A DNA stretch of 64,000 nt from Odobenus rosmarus divergens (lineage: Eukaryota; Chordata; Mammalia; Carnivora; Odobenidae). Positions 12,116 to 22,817 of the stretch are shown in pieces. The stretch spans positions 581,410-645,409 of the forward strand of contig NW_004451406.1 of assembly GCF_000321225.1 (NCBI RefSeq), in the 5' to 3' direction. Numbering within the stretch: the first letter of the stretch is position 1; each line of letters begins with the position of its first letter. The translations under genes were made by a program, and so were the position numbers. The notes beneath the pieces were generated by a model, which was not told where the DNA came from, did not search any database, and was given only the letters and a program-made list of their open reading frames with translations.

Positions 12116-12300
12116 GATAAATGGCAGCTCCACCACATAATTGATGCTTGATTTTAGGCAAAGTACAACGTCTCTAAACTTTAATATCCTTTTATTATAT
12201 AAAGACTATAATAATACCAGCATTCAGAAAGTTGTATTTTGAATGAAATAATTTAATTCATGTTAAAGCCCTTTCAAATTGTACACAAATACATAATTTT
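12115..12300 (+). repeat. MIR remnant (tRNA-derived SINE)
   Basis: 'atggcagctccaccacataattg', 'gattttaggcaaagtacaac', 'tctctaaactttaatatcc' and then 'ataaagactataataatacc' follow the MIR core and 3' layout (short-of-consensus 'ctgtgtgaccttgggcaag ... cctcagtttcc ... ataatagtacc'). Highly diverged. Confidence 0.55.
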
Positions 12301-12374
12301 AGCTCTATTTTGTATATTTATGCAAGAGGAACAATATATAAGGAATACCTAATCTTAAAATGTCCATAGTAATA

Positions 12375-12513
12375 ATAATAATTATAAGTATCATTTTGCT
12401 TATTTTGGGCCAAACACTGAGCAAAGACTTTAAAATTATTATCTTTACTCCTCATCATGTCCCTATAAGGTAGTCTTTACACATTTTACAGTTGAAGAAA
12501 CAGAGCCATTTTA
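12375..12513 (-). repeat. MIR-type remnant, interrupted by a SINE
   Basis: 'gggccaaacactgagcaaagac', 'cctcatcatgtccctataaggtag' and 'cattttacagttgaagaaac' are the reverse complement of the MIR 3' half. The CAN-SINE at 12514 inserted into it and duplicated 'gaaacagagccatttta'. Confidence 0.6.
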
Positions 12514-12700
12514 TTTATTTATTTTTTAAAGATTTTATTCATCTATTTGAGAGAGCGAGTGAGAGAGAGAGCAAGCGAGCACAAGCTGCGGAGGATGACA
12601 GGGAGAAGTGGTGGGGCTCAATCCCGGACTCCAGGACCGTGACGGATCATGACGTGAGTTAAAGGCAGACGCTTAATCGACTGAGCCACCCAGGTGCCTT
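12514..12700 (-). mobile_element. CAN-SINE
   Basis: Reverse orientation: 'taaagattttattcatctatttgagagag' at the left and 'cgactgagccacccaggtgcc' at the right. The TSD 'gaaacagagccatttta' is perfect over 17 bases (12497-12513 and 12701-12717), which dates the insertion after the MIR remnant it splits. Confidence 0.96.
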
Positions 12701-12861
12701 GAAACAGAGCCATTTTAGTTTTGTTTCATAATATGCCAGTTTCATGTATCTGCTTTTCACCATTATGTCAGCTTTTCCGATGTTTAGTCTTGGAATAAAT
12801 ATAGGGTAAATATAGTTTTAAAACACTCTAACCTGTAATTTTTTAAGAAGTAACACACAAA

Positions 12862-13051
12862 GGGCGCCTGGGTGGCTCAGTCAGTTAAGTATCTGCCTTC
12901 GGCTCAGGTCATGATCCTGGAGTGCTGAGACTGAGCCCCTCCTCGGGCTCTCTGCTCAGCAGGGAGCCTGCTTCTCCCTCTCCATCTGCCCTCCTCCATC
13001 CCCCGCTTGTTTTCTCTCTCTCAAATAAATGAATAAAATCTTTTTTAAAAA
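12862..13051 (+). mobile_element. CAN-SINE
   Basis: Full head 'gggcgcctgggtggctcag', CT-rich body and tail 'aaataaatgaataaaatctt'. The TSD is 'agtaacacacaaa' against 'agttacccacaaa'. Confidence 0.95.
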
Positions 13052-13065
13052 AAGTTACCCACAAA

Positions 13066-14591
13066 CTGCATAGTATATTAAAGTTTCTGAGATATATTAT
13101 AATAAATATTTTTCTTTAAGTGTGTTTGAACCTGAAGTTCCCAAATGAATTGATTAAATTACACACTTCTTGTGTTCACTTCTGCTTGTCACTTCTGTGT
13201 GCATGGGTACATGGGTATGTACATATATGTGTGTTACAGCAGGGGCAGGCTTCTAGGTCATACTGTAGTCAAACTTCATGGTTTTATGGTCTAATTATAA
13301 CATTCAGATATTTATATTTAATCTGGATGTTCAAGTTATTTGCTTCTAACCTAGTGCCTTCTTTGGTATATGCATGTGGCTTTAGTCACTGCACAGTACG
13401 ATGTGTAAACCTTTCCCCAACTTTGCATTTGGAGATCATTCCTATGAGACTATAACTAAAAAAGTACTTCCTTTAAGAAAGATGCTTTAGATTTGTCAAG
13501 AAATCATGTAATATCTATGTTTTCCCCCACGAAGTAGAACTTTCGGATGAGCCCATTTTGAGACTTGATGTTTTTGTTGCAGTCGCTTCATGATTTTAGT
13601 GCTAGCAGTTTTCCACTGAAACATCACTGTTTCACCTATCATTTGGGTTTCTGACCTTTGTCAGTAATGCCTTTTAAGTAACAGTCTTGCTGTGGTTGGA
13701 TGGGAGAGGACAGGTGGTGGCATATTTGGAGGATTGCAGATGGAAAATAATCCATAGGGGCTTGATCAAAGCTGATAGTTAGAGATCGACTTGCAGACTT
13801 CAAAAGATGTAATAAAGTTGTTTGGGGCAATATTAGAACACTGAATGGATTTAACACTTTCACATCTTTGTTACATAAAAAAAGAAAGTAGTTCGACTCT
13901 ACTATTGTGTCTTTTACTCCACCGATACCACTCTTCTTAAGAAATCATTACACATTGATAGTCTTGCTATCTGAGAGTACATTTAAATATCCTTTTGGAA
14001 AATTTCTTGGCTATTCTTTCATTATACTTCCTCTATATAAGTTTCAGAACCTATTTGAAAATTTCATGATAAATATAATTACATTATATTAATAAATTAT
14101 TTTAGAAAGAACCAATATTTTTCTAATATGGAATATTACCATTCTAATTTTATATTTATATTCCTCTCATATTTGGTATATTTTATGTAGTATCTAGTGA
14201 ATTTTTTTAGGATTTAAAGTTATAATTAGTATTATCACAATTATTAATGAACATATTTGGTGTAAATGAGATCTACTGCAAGTTGAACATGATGTTTATT
14301 CACTTTGCTATACTTACATTGCTTCTTTTTTATTTCATTTAACTCTTCAGGATTTTTTACATAGGCAGTCATATCTTATGCAAATGATTACATGTTTTTG
14401 CTCTTTCTCTTCCTCCCCATTATTTATACCTTTATTTCTTTTTCATTTTTTATTACTTAACTGCCTTATAGTGCAATGTTGAATAATAATACAGTGGTAA
14501 GAATTTATGACTTATAGTTGACTTGATGGGTAATGTTTCTAACGTTTAATTACTAACTGAAACAGAATTCCAGTAACTTTTCTTTATCAAG
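13066..14591. other. unassigned A+T-rich DNA
   Basis: No feature was assigned. A 111-codon frame (13120-13455, plus) carries no recognisable domain and sits in unremarkable sequence, so I treat it as chance. Confidence 0.4.
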
Positions 14592-14621
14592 TTGTGTGTG
14601 TGTGTGTGTGTGTGTGTGTGT
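14592..14621. repeat. (GT)n microsatellite
   Basis: About 15 uninterrupted GT units, likely length-polymorphic. Confidence 0.97.
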
Positions 14622-15093
14622 CTGCTCATTAATTTCTGCCATGCCTGTCTTTTTAGGAGTTTGTTATCAGTTGTAAAGGATATCATTATATTTCTTCTGT
14701 CAATACTAGCTATTCAGATTTTTATTTCTTCTTGATTTTAATTTAAAACATAACGGCAAAACCATTTATTACATGTAGTTCTTTAAATTACTGCAAAGAA
14801 TGATAAAGAGAATTACTTTAGGATTGTTTTATTCTATGTAGGGATACACTATTTCTGATGTTATTGTGTCTTTTCATTTCTTGTTCAGATTTGCCACAGA
14901 GCGTATTTTACTAACCTTTTAAAGGAATCCCTTTTAAATTTAATCTATTGAATTTAATATAATAAAATGCTATTGTTTCATATACTTTTTATTTTATTTT
15001 TATTAAAGATTTTCCTTCAGTGTGCTATTTTTTTCTCTTTTCCTGAAATGGATCATATATTCATTTACTTCCAATATTTCTTTTTTTTCTTCC
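14622..15093. other. unassigned A+T-rich DNA
   Basis: No feature was recognised. The 3' part is T-rich and leads into the reverse SINE. Confidence 0.4.
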
Positions 15094-15107
15094 AATATTT
15101 CCTATTT

Positions 15108-15297
15108 TTGTTTTTTTTAAGATTTATTTATTTATTTTAGAGAAAGAGAGTGCGAGCAGAGCGAGAGGCAGAAGGAGAGAAGCAGACTCCCCGCTGAGCA
15201 TGGAGCCCCACATGGGCTCCATCCCACAACCCTGAGACCATGACCTGAGCGAAATCAAGAGTCAGGCGCTTAACAGACTGAGCCACCCAGGCACCCT
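15108..15297 (-). mobile_element. CAN-SINE, older subtype
   Basis: Poly-T side at left, 'gcgaaatcaagagtcaggcg' and 'ctgagccacccaggcaccc' at right. Imperfect flanking repeats are 'aatatttcctatttt' and 'aatatttattttct'. Confidence 0.93.
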
Positions 15298-15354
15298 AAA
15301 TATTTATTTTCTAATAAATTTATTTATAGCAAACAGTTTTGCTTTGAACTTCTC

Positions 15355-15740
15355 TGAGGTTTAAACTTAGTGACTTAAAACAATCATTTATTTCAGTCAT
15401 GTTTTTGTTGATCAGAAATTTAGTAAGGGCTCAGCTGAAGGATCACTTCCAAAACAGCTTCTGTACTCATATTACTGGCAACTTAGCGTCTCTCTTTCCA
15501 TGTGACATCAGATCCCCAGATTTTTGGGGTTTTCCCATAATGGTAGTCTTAGGTAGTGAGTCTTCTTCTGTGGAGCTTGGCCCTCTAACAGGAGACGTTC
15601 CAAGTGATATCAAGTAGAAGAAGCAAACAGACACGGTTTCATTTCTGCAGTATTCTATTGGTTAACGCAATCAGATTTGTAACCTCTACTTCTTGTTGGG
15701 AGAATGTCAGAGGGTTTGTGGCTTTCTTTATTTCACCACA
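15355..15740. repeat. family X repeat copy
   Basis: It begins 'ttagtgacttaaaacaatcatttattt', continues 'agggctcagctgaagg' and later has 'tctattggttaacgcaatcag'. Compare 'tcttattggccaaagcat' in the 10340 copy. A 72-codon frame within it is not a gene. Confidence 0.45.
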
Positions 15741-15844
15741 TCCTCTTCAGCTCTGTATTCTAGCCCTTTATTGTATATTCTAAATAATTTATCATTTCGG
15801 GTCTCTTATTCTCTAACAAGTTATTTGGAACAGAGTTAGACTTG

Positions 15845-15955
15845 TCTTTTCTCCCTCCCTCCCTCTCTTTCCCTCCCTTCCCTCCCTCCCTATTTTCTTT
15901 CTTTCTTCCTTTTTTCCTTCTTTCTTTCTTTCTTTCTTTCTTTCTTTTTTCTTTC
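15845..15955. repeat. polypyrimidine tract, C-rich then (CTTT)n
   Basis: Only C and T on the plus strand apart from a single A at 15892. Bases 15850-15891 hold eight CCC runs spaced by one to a few bases. The minus strand therefore has closely spaced GGG runs that satisfy the usual G-quadruplex pattern. The right half is a TTTC tetranucleotide repeat. Confidence 0.9.
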
Positions 15956-15984
15956 ATAAATGTTTACATAGTGGCTTTTAAGCT

Positions 15985-16075
15985 ATTATTTTGTAGAGCA
16001 TGCATCTCTTGATATCTGGGTCATGAGTTCAAGCCTTATATTGGGCGTAGAGATTACTTAAAAATTAAAAAAAAT
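15985..16075 (+). mobile_element. 5'-truncated SINE of a second tRNA-derived subtype
   Basis: 'gcatctcttgatatctgggtcatgagttc' then 'ttgggcgtagagattactta' and an A-rich end. This matches the short carnivore SINE type that lacks the CT-rich middle. It abuts the next SINE, which may have inserted into its A-rich tail. Confidence 0.7.
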
Positions 16076-16272
16076 GGGACGCCTGGGTGGCTCAGTTGTT
16101 AAGTGTCTGCCTTCAGCTCAGGTCATGATCCCAGGGTCCTGGGATCCAACCCTGCATTGGGCTCCCTGCTCCGTGGGAAGCCTGCTTCTCCCTTTCCCAC
16201 TCCCCCTGCTTGTGTTCCCTCTCTCACTATGTCTCTCTCTGTCAAATAAATAAATAAAAAATCTTTAAAAAA
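16076..16272 (+). mobile_element. CAN-SINE, 'cccctgcttgtgttccc' subtype
   Basis: Head 'gggacgcctgggtggctcag', full body and tail. It sits directly in the A-rich end of the preceding SINE fragment. The TSD is blurred by A/T-rich flanks. Confidence 0.94.
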
Positions 16273-18352
16273 ATTATTAAAATATCTTTAAAAATTTTTT
16301 TAAATTTTCTACTCTTAATTTCTGTTGGATAAAATATGGCCAACATAAATATTGATTTTTTTAAGTTTATTGACATTTTCTTTGTGATCTAATGTATACC
16401 TATTTTTTAATACCTCTGAAGGAACTTGGTTTATTGAACTATTCAAATTAATTACTCTATGATTTTATTTACTTCCCCCTATTTTGGCTATGTATTTATG
16501 ATGTGAATTGTACCTGATTCATTTTGTATTTGTTACAGTTCATGCCTTAAATGTACTGAAGTTATTAGGTTTATAAAGATGATTGATATTTAATTTATTT
16601 ACAACTTTTATTATAAAGCAGTATTGTTTTTATGTAATACATGATTCGTGTATTTTATCTAATAATAATACTAACATCTATTCATCACATCATTCTTTTC
16701 TTATATGCTCTTTATAAATGTAACTGTTGTATTTTCTATAAAGAATTCTTAATCATTCAAGTTGAACCCCATTTAAAGGTTAACTATGTATCCCCCTAAT
16801 GTGAGAAAATAAAATCCATATTTTGAAGGGAACAGAAGCTTTTTAACTTAACTAGCTAAACTTGCTTGCTTCAGTAATTTTTTTAATATCCTTTGAGTTT
16901 GTGGAAATCAGTTCTTGTGCCCCTGAAGTAATCACACAAGGGAAGTCTCATCTGTTGGTAGTCAGCCACAATTCAGGGAGAGACTTGTGAAATCTTGTTT
17001 TAGGATGGCAGAGTTTCCACATAGCAAATTTCAGAAAATGTCCCAAAAGGCAGCTTAGCAATAGCCACCAGCCACAAATCTGTACAACAGTCAGCAAAGA
17101 AAGTACAAGCTGTCACACAGAATTGCTTTCAAAAAGCTCTTTACTTGTTTGATAGAGAGACTTGGAATGCTTTGTTCTGTTCTGTTTCTTAGCTTTTGGC
17201 ATTCGGTTGTCATAGTAAATGCCTTGATAAATTCCTTTCTCGGTACCCTTTGAGATAGTTTGATTTCACAGAATACTTAATCAAATTGTATTTGATTATT
17301 GTGATAATAATTATCTGGTTCAATATGATCATATAATTCTAAAATCAGGTATCAATATATGTGGTTATGCATTTTCAGCTTATTATAACCTCTTTAATCT
17401 ACATCCTTTAATTGTAAACATTAAGTGAAATAGTAACTCAGATAAAACAGCCCTAGAAATAATCAGATTACCAAATTAAATGCATTTCTAACATTTTGTG
17501 GCAAAAATTTAAATAAATAGTAATTTTAATTTTCTCCCATATAATTCTATAAATATGTAATTATCCTACATATGATAATATATTTAATATAATTTACTTT
17601 TATTTTATAAAACTTACTGAAAACATTCACCTTCAAGTTCAGATTTTCCAGTTAAAGTCAAATACACTTGGTGGACAAACTTAGACATGTAATGGAACTA
17701 TTTTACACCACCTGGTGATGGACAGTACCTATATTTATATTAAATAATAACAATGTTACATCATTATGTTTATATTATATATAAACATACATATCTATCA
17801 GTATGTATGTTTTTATTACATAATTTTCTTGTTTTAGAATCTCTGCTCGCTCCATGATGTATTATATTAATCACAAACTTTATGAGCATCTACTGTAGTT
17901 TGAATTCTAGAGTAAAATATTTTAGTCATAATGAATAGATAAATTCTTAAATGCTATTTGAATGTCAATGGGTTTTATAACATAGCTCTGTAATGTGGCT
18001 GTGATGTCAAAACGTACATCATTGCCTATTCTTCCACTGCCCTGAGTACTCTAAGATGTTAGGCTTTTGATTAATTTCATAATTTTCTGACCTCAAATAT
18101 GGGTATTAACCATTAATTTCCCTACTTCATGTAGTTGAGAAAAATAGTATTTTCACTCATTGGAAATTGTTCAAGTACTATGTTATCAGATGAAGAAATT
18201 TGTTGGAACAATTGATAAATATCATCTGTAATTCTCTCAGGATCATATGGCTTCAGTGAAGGGTAGAATCAACAGTGTGAGCATTGGATGGATGGGAAGG
18301 AAGAATAAATCAATGGTAGAGTTGAAAATGACACAAAATAAGTGTCCAATTT
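16273..18352. other. unassigned A+T-rich DNA
   Basis: A two-kilobase stretch without recognised repeats or genes. A 10-base inverted repeat lies at about 17766-17788 in A/T-only sequence. It could hold unique conserved non-coding sequence, but only an alignment could show that. Confidence 0.4.
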
Positions 18353-18371
18353 AAGAATATATCAAACACAG

Positions 18372-18570
18372 GGGTGCCTGGGTGGCTCAGTTGGTTAAGC
18401 GACTGCTTTCGGCTCAGGTCATGATCCTGGAGTCCCGGGATCGAGTCCCACGTCGGGCTCCCTGCTCGTCAGGGAGTCTGCTTCTCCCTCTGACCCTCTT
18501 CCCTCTCATGCTCTCTATCTCTCATTCTCTCTCTCTCAAATAAATAAATAAAATCTTTAAAAAAAAAAAA
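18372..18570 (+). mobile_element. CAN-SINE with perfect TSD
   Basis: The same subtype as the copies at 5283 and 35610. It is flanked by a perfect 19-base TSD 'aagaatatatcaaacacag' (18353-18371 and 18571-18589) and ends in an uninterrupted A-run. Both point to a comparatively recent insertion. Confidence 0.97.
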
Positions 18571-18589
18571 AAGAATATATCAAACACAG

Positions 18590-19767
18590 TTATCCAGTTT
18601 GGAATCCAGAAAAATAATATCTTTATTTGAATATCAATGATATGCTACTGAATGTAGTAACAGGTCTCAGCATATCTCAGGATTCTGGTGCCCTGCAGTA
18701 ATGAAGCAATAACATTTTCTGAAGGTGCATGCATGTGTGTTCAATTGAATAACCATAGATAGAGAGTAGATTGCTACACTTTCAGAGAAATCTATTGCAT
18801 TGGCAGCTTGTGTTTTTTTAATACCTCAGTCTTGAATTTGCCATAGCATTTTAATTGTACAAAATGAGAACATTTAAAGAAATGGGTTTGGGAGCATGTA
18901 GGATGTGTATGTAAGGAGAAAGACAAAGGCACCTGTGAAAACAGTTTAAAGCAGGAATGTACTCAGGGGATGCTGCAGTGTTTTATATGATATGACTGAG
19001 CAGTCACCAGGCAAGCTTGGAAGCTACAGCCATGAACACCTTAATTTAAGTACTAATGAAATCACGTTGTTTTAAATTCAGTCTGGGATTCAAAATGTGA
19101 AAAGAAAATCCCTATGTGCAGTTTAAAAAATTACTGAAATGGATTTTGAGAGAATCCTATCCTGTGGTTTTCAAGGAATCATAAATCATTCTCAGTTCTC
19201 TCATGATTTTGATGTAATTTGTCCCTTATAAATCACTGTAGGCCCTGGAACTTCATTCATAGTGTTAAAAGGCCATACATTCAACAATGACTCAGTGGTT
19301 TGTTTAAGATCAGGTTTCACCCACCCAGTGCCAGAGTCTAGCTCTCTCTTCTCCCCTGCTGCTCCATGAATATTCAACCAAGTGCACCAACGCTAAATAC
19401 AGGAGTTATTTCACAGTCTGAAATTGGGGAAAAATCATATGCTTCAACTTGCAAAATTTTAAAAGCTTAGAAGAGAAAAAGAAATATATAAAAAGCATAT
19501 GGGGTAAAGAAAGGGTTTCTAAAGCACACTACTTTTGCTGTCACTTGTTTGAACATATAAATCATTATATTAAAATGGATTCTCCATAAAATCTGTGTTT
19601 GGTATGCCATTTAATCTTTTATAAATAGTATTCCCTGGTAAGGACATTTTTTTAATGAATTAACAACAAATTTCCTAAAATGTTTATAACGTTTACTACG
19701 GGAAATTAAAGTGTATACAAAAACAGTGAGAAAAGCAAAATAATCTCCCATGTAACCATCACCAATT
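18590..19767. other. unassigned DNA
   Basis: No repeat family or gene was recognised. Confidence 0.4.
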
Positions 19768-19821
19768 TAAACAATTATTGTGCATTTTAGTTTTGTTTCC
19801 TTCCCAGTGCAGAAGCTTTTT

Positions 19822-21476
19822 TTTATTATGTTATGTTAATCACTATACATTACATCATTAGTTTTTGATGTAGTATTCCATGATTCATTGTTTGCGTATA
19901 ACACCCAGTGCTCCACGCAGTACGTGCCCTCCTTAATACCCATCACCAGGCTAACCCATCCCCCTGCCCCCCCTCCCCTCTAGAACCCTCAGTTTTTTTC
20001 TCAGAGTCCATAGTCTCTCATGGTTTGTCTCCCCCTCCGATTTCCCACCCTTCATTTTCCCTTCCTGCTATCTTCTTCTTTTTTTTTTAAACATACAATG
20101 TATTATTTGTTTCAGAGGTACAGGTCTGTGATTCATCAGTCTCACACAATTCACAGCACTCACCATAGCACATACCCTCCCCCATGTCTATCACCCAGCC
20201 ACCTCATCCCTCCCACCTCCCACCACTCCAGCAACCCTCAGTTTGTTTCCTGAGATTAAGAATTCCTCATATCAGTGAGATAATACATGTCTTTCTCTGA
20301 TTGACTTATTTTGCTCAGCATAATAACCTCCAGTTCCATCCATGTCATTGCAAATGGCAAGATCTCATTCCTTTTGATGGCTGCATAATATTCCATTGTA
20401 TATTTTATACACACACACACACACACACACCACATCTTCTTTATCCATTCATCTATTGATGGACATCTTGGCTCTTTCCATAGTTTGGCTATTGTGGACA
20501 TTGCTGCTATAAACATCAGGGTGCACGTACCCCTTCAGATCCCTACATTTGTATCTTTGGGGTAAATACCCAGCAGTGCAATTGCTGGGTCATATGGTAG
20601 CTCTATTTTCAACTTTTTGAGGAACCTCCATACTGTTTTCCAGAGTGGCTGCACCAGCTTGCATTCCCACCAACAGCGCGGGAGAGTTCCCCTTTCTCCG
20701 CATCCCTGCCAACATCTGTCATTTCCTGACTTGTTAATATTAGCCATTCTGACTGGTGTGAGGTGTTATCTCATTGAGGTTTTGATTTGGATTTCCCTGA
20801 TGCCGAGCGATGTTGAGCACTTTTTCATGTGTCTGTTGGCCATTTGGATGTCTTCTTTGGAAAAATGTCTGTTCATGTCTTCTGCCCATATCTTGATTGG
20901 ATCATTTGTTCTTTGGGTGTTGAGTTTGATAAATTCTTTATAGATTTTGGATACTGGCCCCTTATCTGATATGTCATTTGCAAATATCTTCTCCCATTCT
21001 GTCGGTTGTCTTTTGGTTTTGTTGACTGTTTCTTTTGCTATGCAAAAGCTTTTTATCTGATGAAGTCCCAGTAGTTCATTTTGCCCTTGCTTCCCTTGCC
21101 TTTGGCGATGTTTCTAGGAAGAAGTTGATGCAGCTGAGGTCGAAGACGTTCCTGCCCGTGTTCTCCTTTAGGATTTTGATGGACTCCTGTCTCACGTTTA
21201 GGTCTTTCAACCATTTGGAGTCTATTTTTGTGTGTGGTGTAAGGAAATGGTCCAGTTTCATTCTTCTGCATGTGGCTGTCCAATTTTCCCAACACCATTT
21301 GTTGAAGAGACTGTCTTTTTTCCATTGGACATTCTTTCCTGCTTTGTCAAAGATCAGTTGACCATAGAGTTGAGGGTCCATTTCTGGGCTCTCGATTCTG
21401 TTCCATTGATCTATGTGTCTGTTTTTGTGCCAGTGCCATATTGTCTTGATGATGACAGCTTTGTAATAGAGCTTGA
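19822..21476 (-). mobile_element. younger 5'-truncated carnivore LINE-1 nested in the older one
   Basis: It is flanked by an 11-base TSD 'agaagcttttt' (19811-19821 and 21477-21487). Read on the minus strand, this starts AAAAAGC, the kind of site L1 endonuclease favours. Minus-strand pieces of the ORF2 C-terminal third appear in order: [56 protein letters not shown] and KYTMEYYAAI. Frameshifts split them over four frames. The 3'UTR has two modules separated by an A-run (plus strand T-run near 20079-20088). Each module resembles a carnivore L1 3' end. Confidence 0.92.
20408..20431. repeat. (CA)n microsatellite inside LINE-1 ORF2
   Basis: About 12 CA units within the ORF2 codons between KKMW and TMEYY. 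The copy at 7.6 kb has only SVY at that point. The array therefore grew inside the dead coding sequence. Confidence 0.92.
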
Positions 21477-21776
21477 AGAAGCTTTTTATCTTGAAGAAGT
21501 CATTCATTTTTGCTTTTGTTTTCCTTGCCTAGGGAGATGTGTCTAGTAAGATGTTGTTACCTCCTGAGGTCAAAGAGCTTGCTGGGGAGGTGCGTAGGGA
21601 CTGGGCTAAATGAGTGATGGGGATTAAGGAGGGCACTTGTGATGAGCATTGGGTGTTAGATGTAAGTGATGAATCACTAAATTCTACTCCTGAAACTAAT
21701 ATTACACTATATGTTAACTAACTAGAATTTAAATAAAAACTTGAAACATTAAAAAAAAATAAACAATTATTGTGCA

Positions 21777-22384
21777 GTGGCCAGTCTTATTTCATTGATA
21801 GCCTACCCAGTAAATCCCTTGGAACATTGTAAGCAAAGGCCTGATATCATATAAGTTTAACTGTGAATACCTCCACATACATCTCTAGAAGATAATTATT
21901 CTTTTTTTAAATAATACCAAATTCCTAAGAAAATAATCCCTTAATGCATTAAATATGCAATTAGTGTTGGCATGTCCCCAATTGTCCTAAAAACAAAACA
22001 AAACACTTGTCCTAAAAACAAGTGTTTTGTTTTGTTTTATTGTTGGATTTTTAGTATCTTGATCTATGTAAGATTCACACATTGTTGGCTGTGTCTAACA
22101 TGTTTAACATTTAGGTTCTCTCGTTTGAGACTTAAGTTACGAACATGAAACTTCGTTCCTATTTCATAGTTCAGTGTACAATTTTCAAAAAGTAAGAAAA
22201 TTAACATTGAGAGAATACTTTTACATAGTGTACTAACAATCTTTTCTTTATAGGAATACCAGAATTCTGGCCAGGATCCAATCCAGTAGATCACATTTTC
22301 ATAACCCTTGGTCTCCTTTAATCTAGAATACTCTTTCTTTGTCCATCAAAAATTTGAAGTTTGGAAGAGTACAGACCAGGTTTG
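21777..22384. other. unassigned DNA containing a strong hairpin
   Basis: Apart from the inverted repeat at 21990-22038 nothing was recognised. A 76-codon frame on the minus strand is unassigned. Confidence 0.4.
21990..22038. repeat. 21-bp perfect inverted repeat, 7-base loop
   Basis: Bases 21990-22010 and 22018-22038 are exact reverse complements, with the loop cctaaaa (22011-22017). The 15-base direct repeat ttgtcctaaaaacaa occurs at 21982-21996 and 22007-22021, so the structure combines a direct and an inverted duplication. Confidence 0.95.
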
Positions 22385-22452
<68 letters not shown>

Positions 22453-22573
22453 TCCTTCTTTTTCTTTCTTTCTTTCTTTCTTTCTTTTTCTTTCTTCCTT
22501 TCTCTTTCTTTCTTTTCTTTTTCTTTTCTTTCTTTTTTCTTTTTTTCTTTTTCTTTCTTTCTTTCTTTCTTTC
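22385..22573. repeat. 189-nt pure pyrimidine (CTTT)n tract
   Basis: There is no purine on the plus strand for 189 bases. It is mainly TTTC units with interruptions in the right half, followed by a short continuation to about 22600. It opens long frames in every register (F/L/S or K/R/E only), none of which is a gene. Mirror symmetry makes triplex (H-DNA) formation possible. Confidence 0.97.
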
Positions 22574-22817
22574 ATTTGTTCTTTCTTTCTTTCCTTCTTC
22601 TATAAAAAGTCACTTAATTTGGGTTTCTGTGATGTTTCCTCATGAATAGGAAAAGATCATGCATCCTTAGTAGAAATATGCAAAGATGATGGTTAATGCT
22701 TCTTAGTGCATTATATTGGGAGGTATATGATTCTTTGATTGTCCCATGACTAATGATGATAATTTTGATCATTTGGTTAATTTTTTCAATAATAACATTA
22801 CTATTTTTCACTTTTTT

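Larger units (their letters stand above)
19785..21759 (+). mobile_element. older LINE-1, inverted 5' part, carrying a nested LINE-1
   Basis: The unit is bounded by a perfect 17-base TSD 'taaacaattattgtgca' (19768-19784 and 21760-21776). Its own sequence is minus-sense ORF2 at 19785-19810 and 21488 to about 21585. A plus-sense L1 3'UTR follows, with 'ggagggcacttgtgatgagc' near 21635, 'attacactatatgttaac' and an A tail ending at 21759. An inverted ORF2 piece followed by a direct 3' end indicates twin priming. The minus-strand L1 at 19822-21476 splits the inverted part. All frames are dead. Confidence 0.88.

Noticed and set aside
20617..21546. Plus-strand frames of 104-108 codons
   Set aside because: They are antisense shadows of LINE-1 ORF2.
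22308..22649. Several frames of 85-113 codons on both strands
   Set aside because: They are translations of the (CTTT)n tract: almost only F/L/S in one direction and K/R/E in the other.
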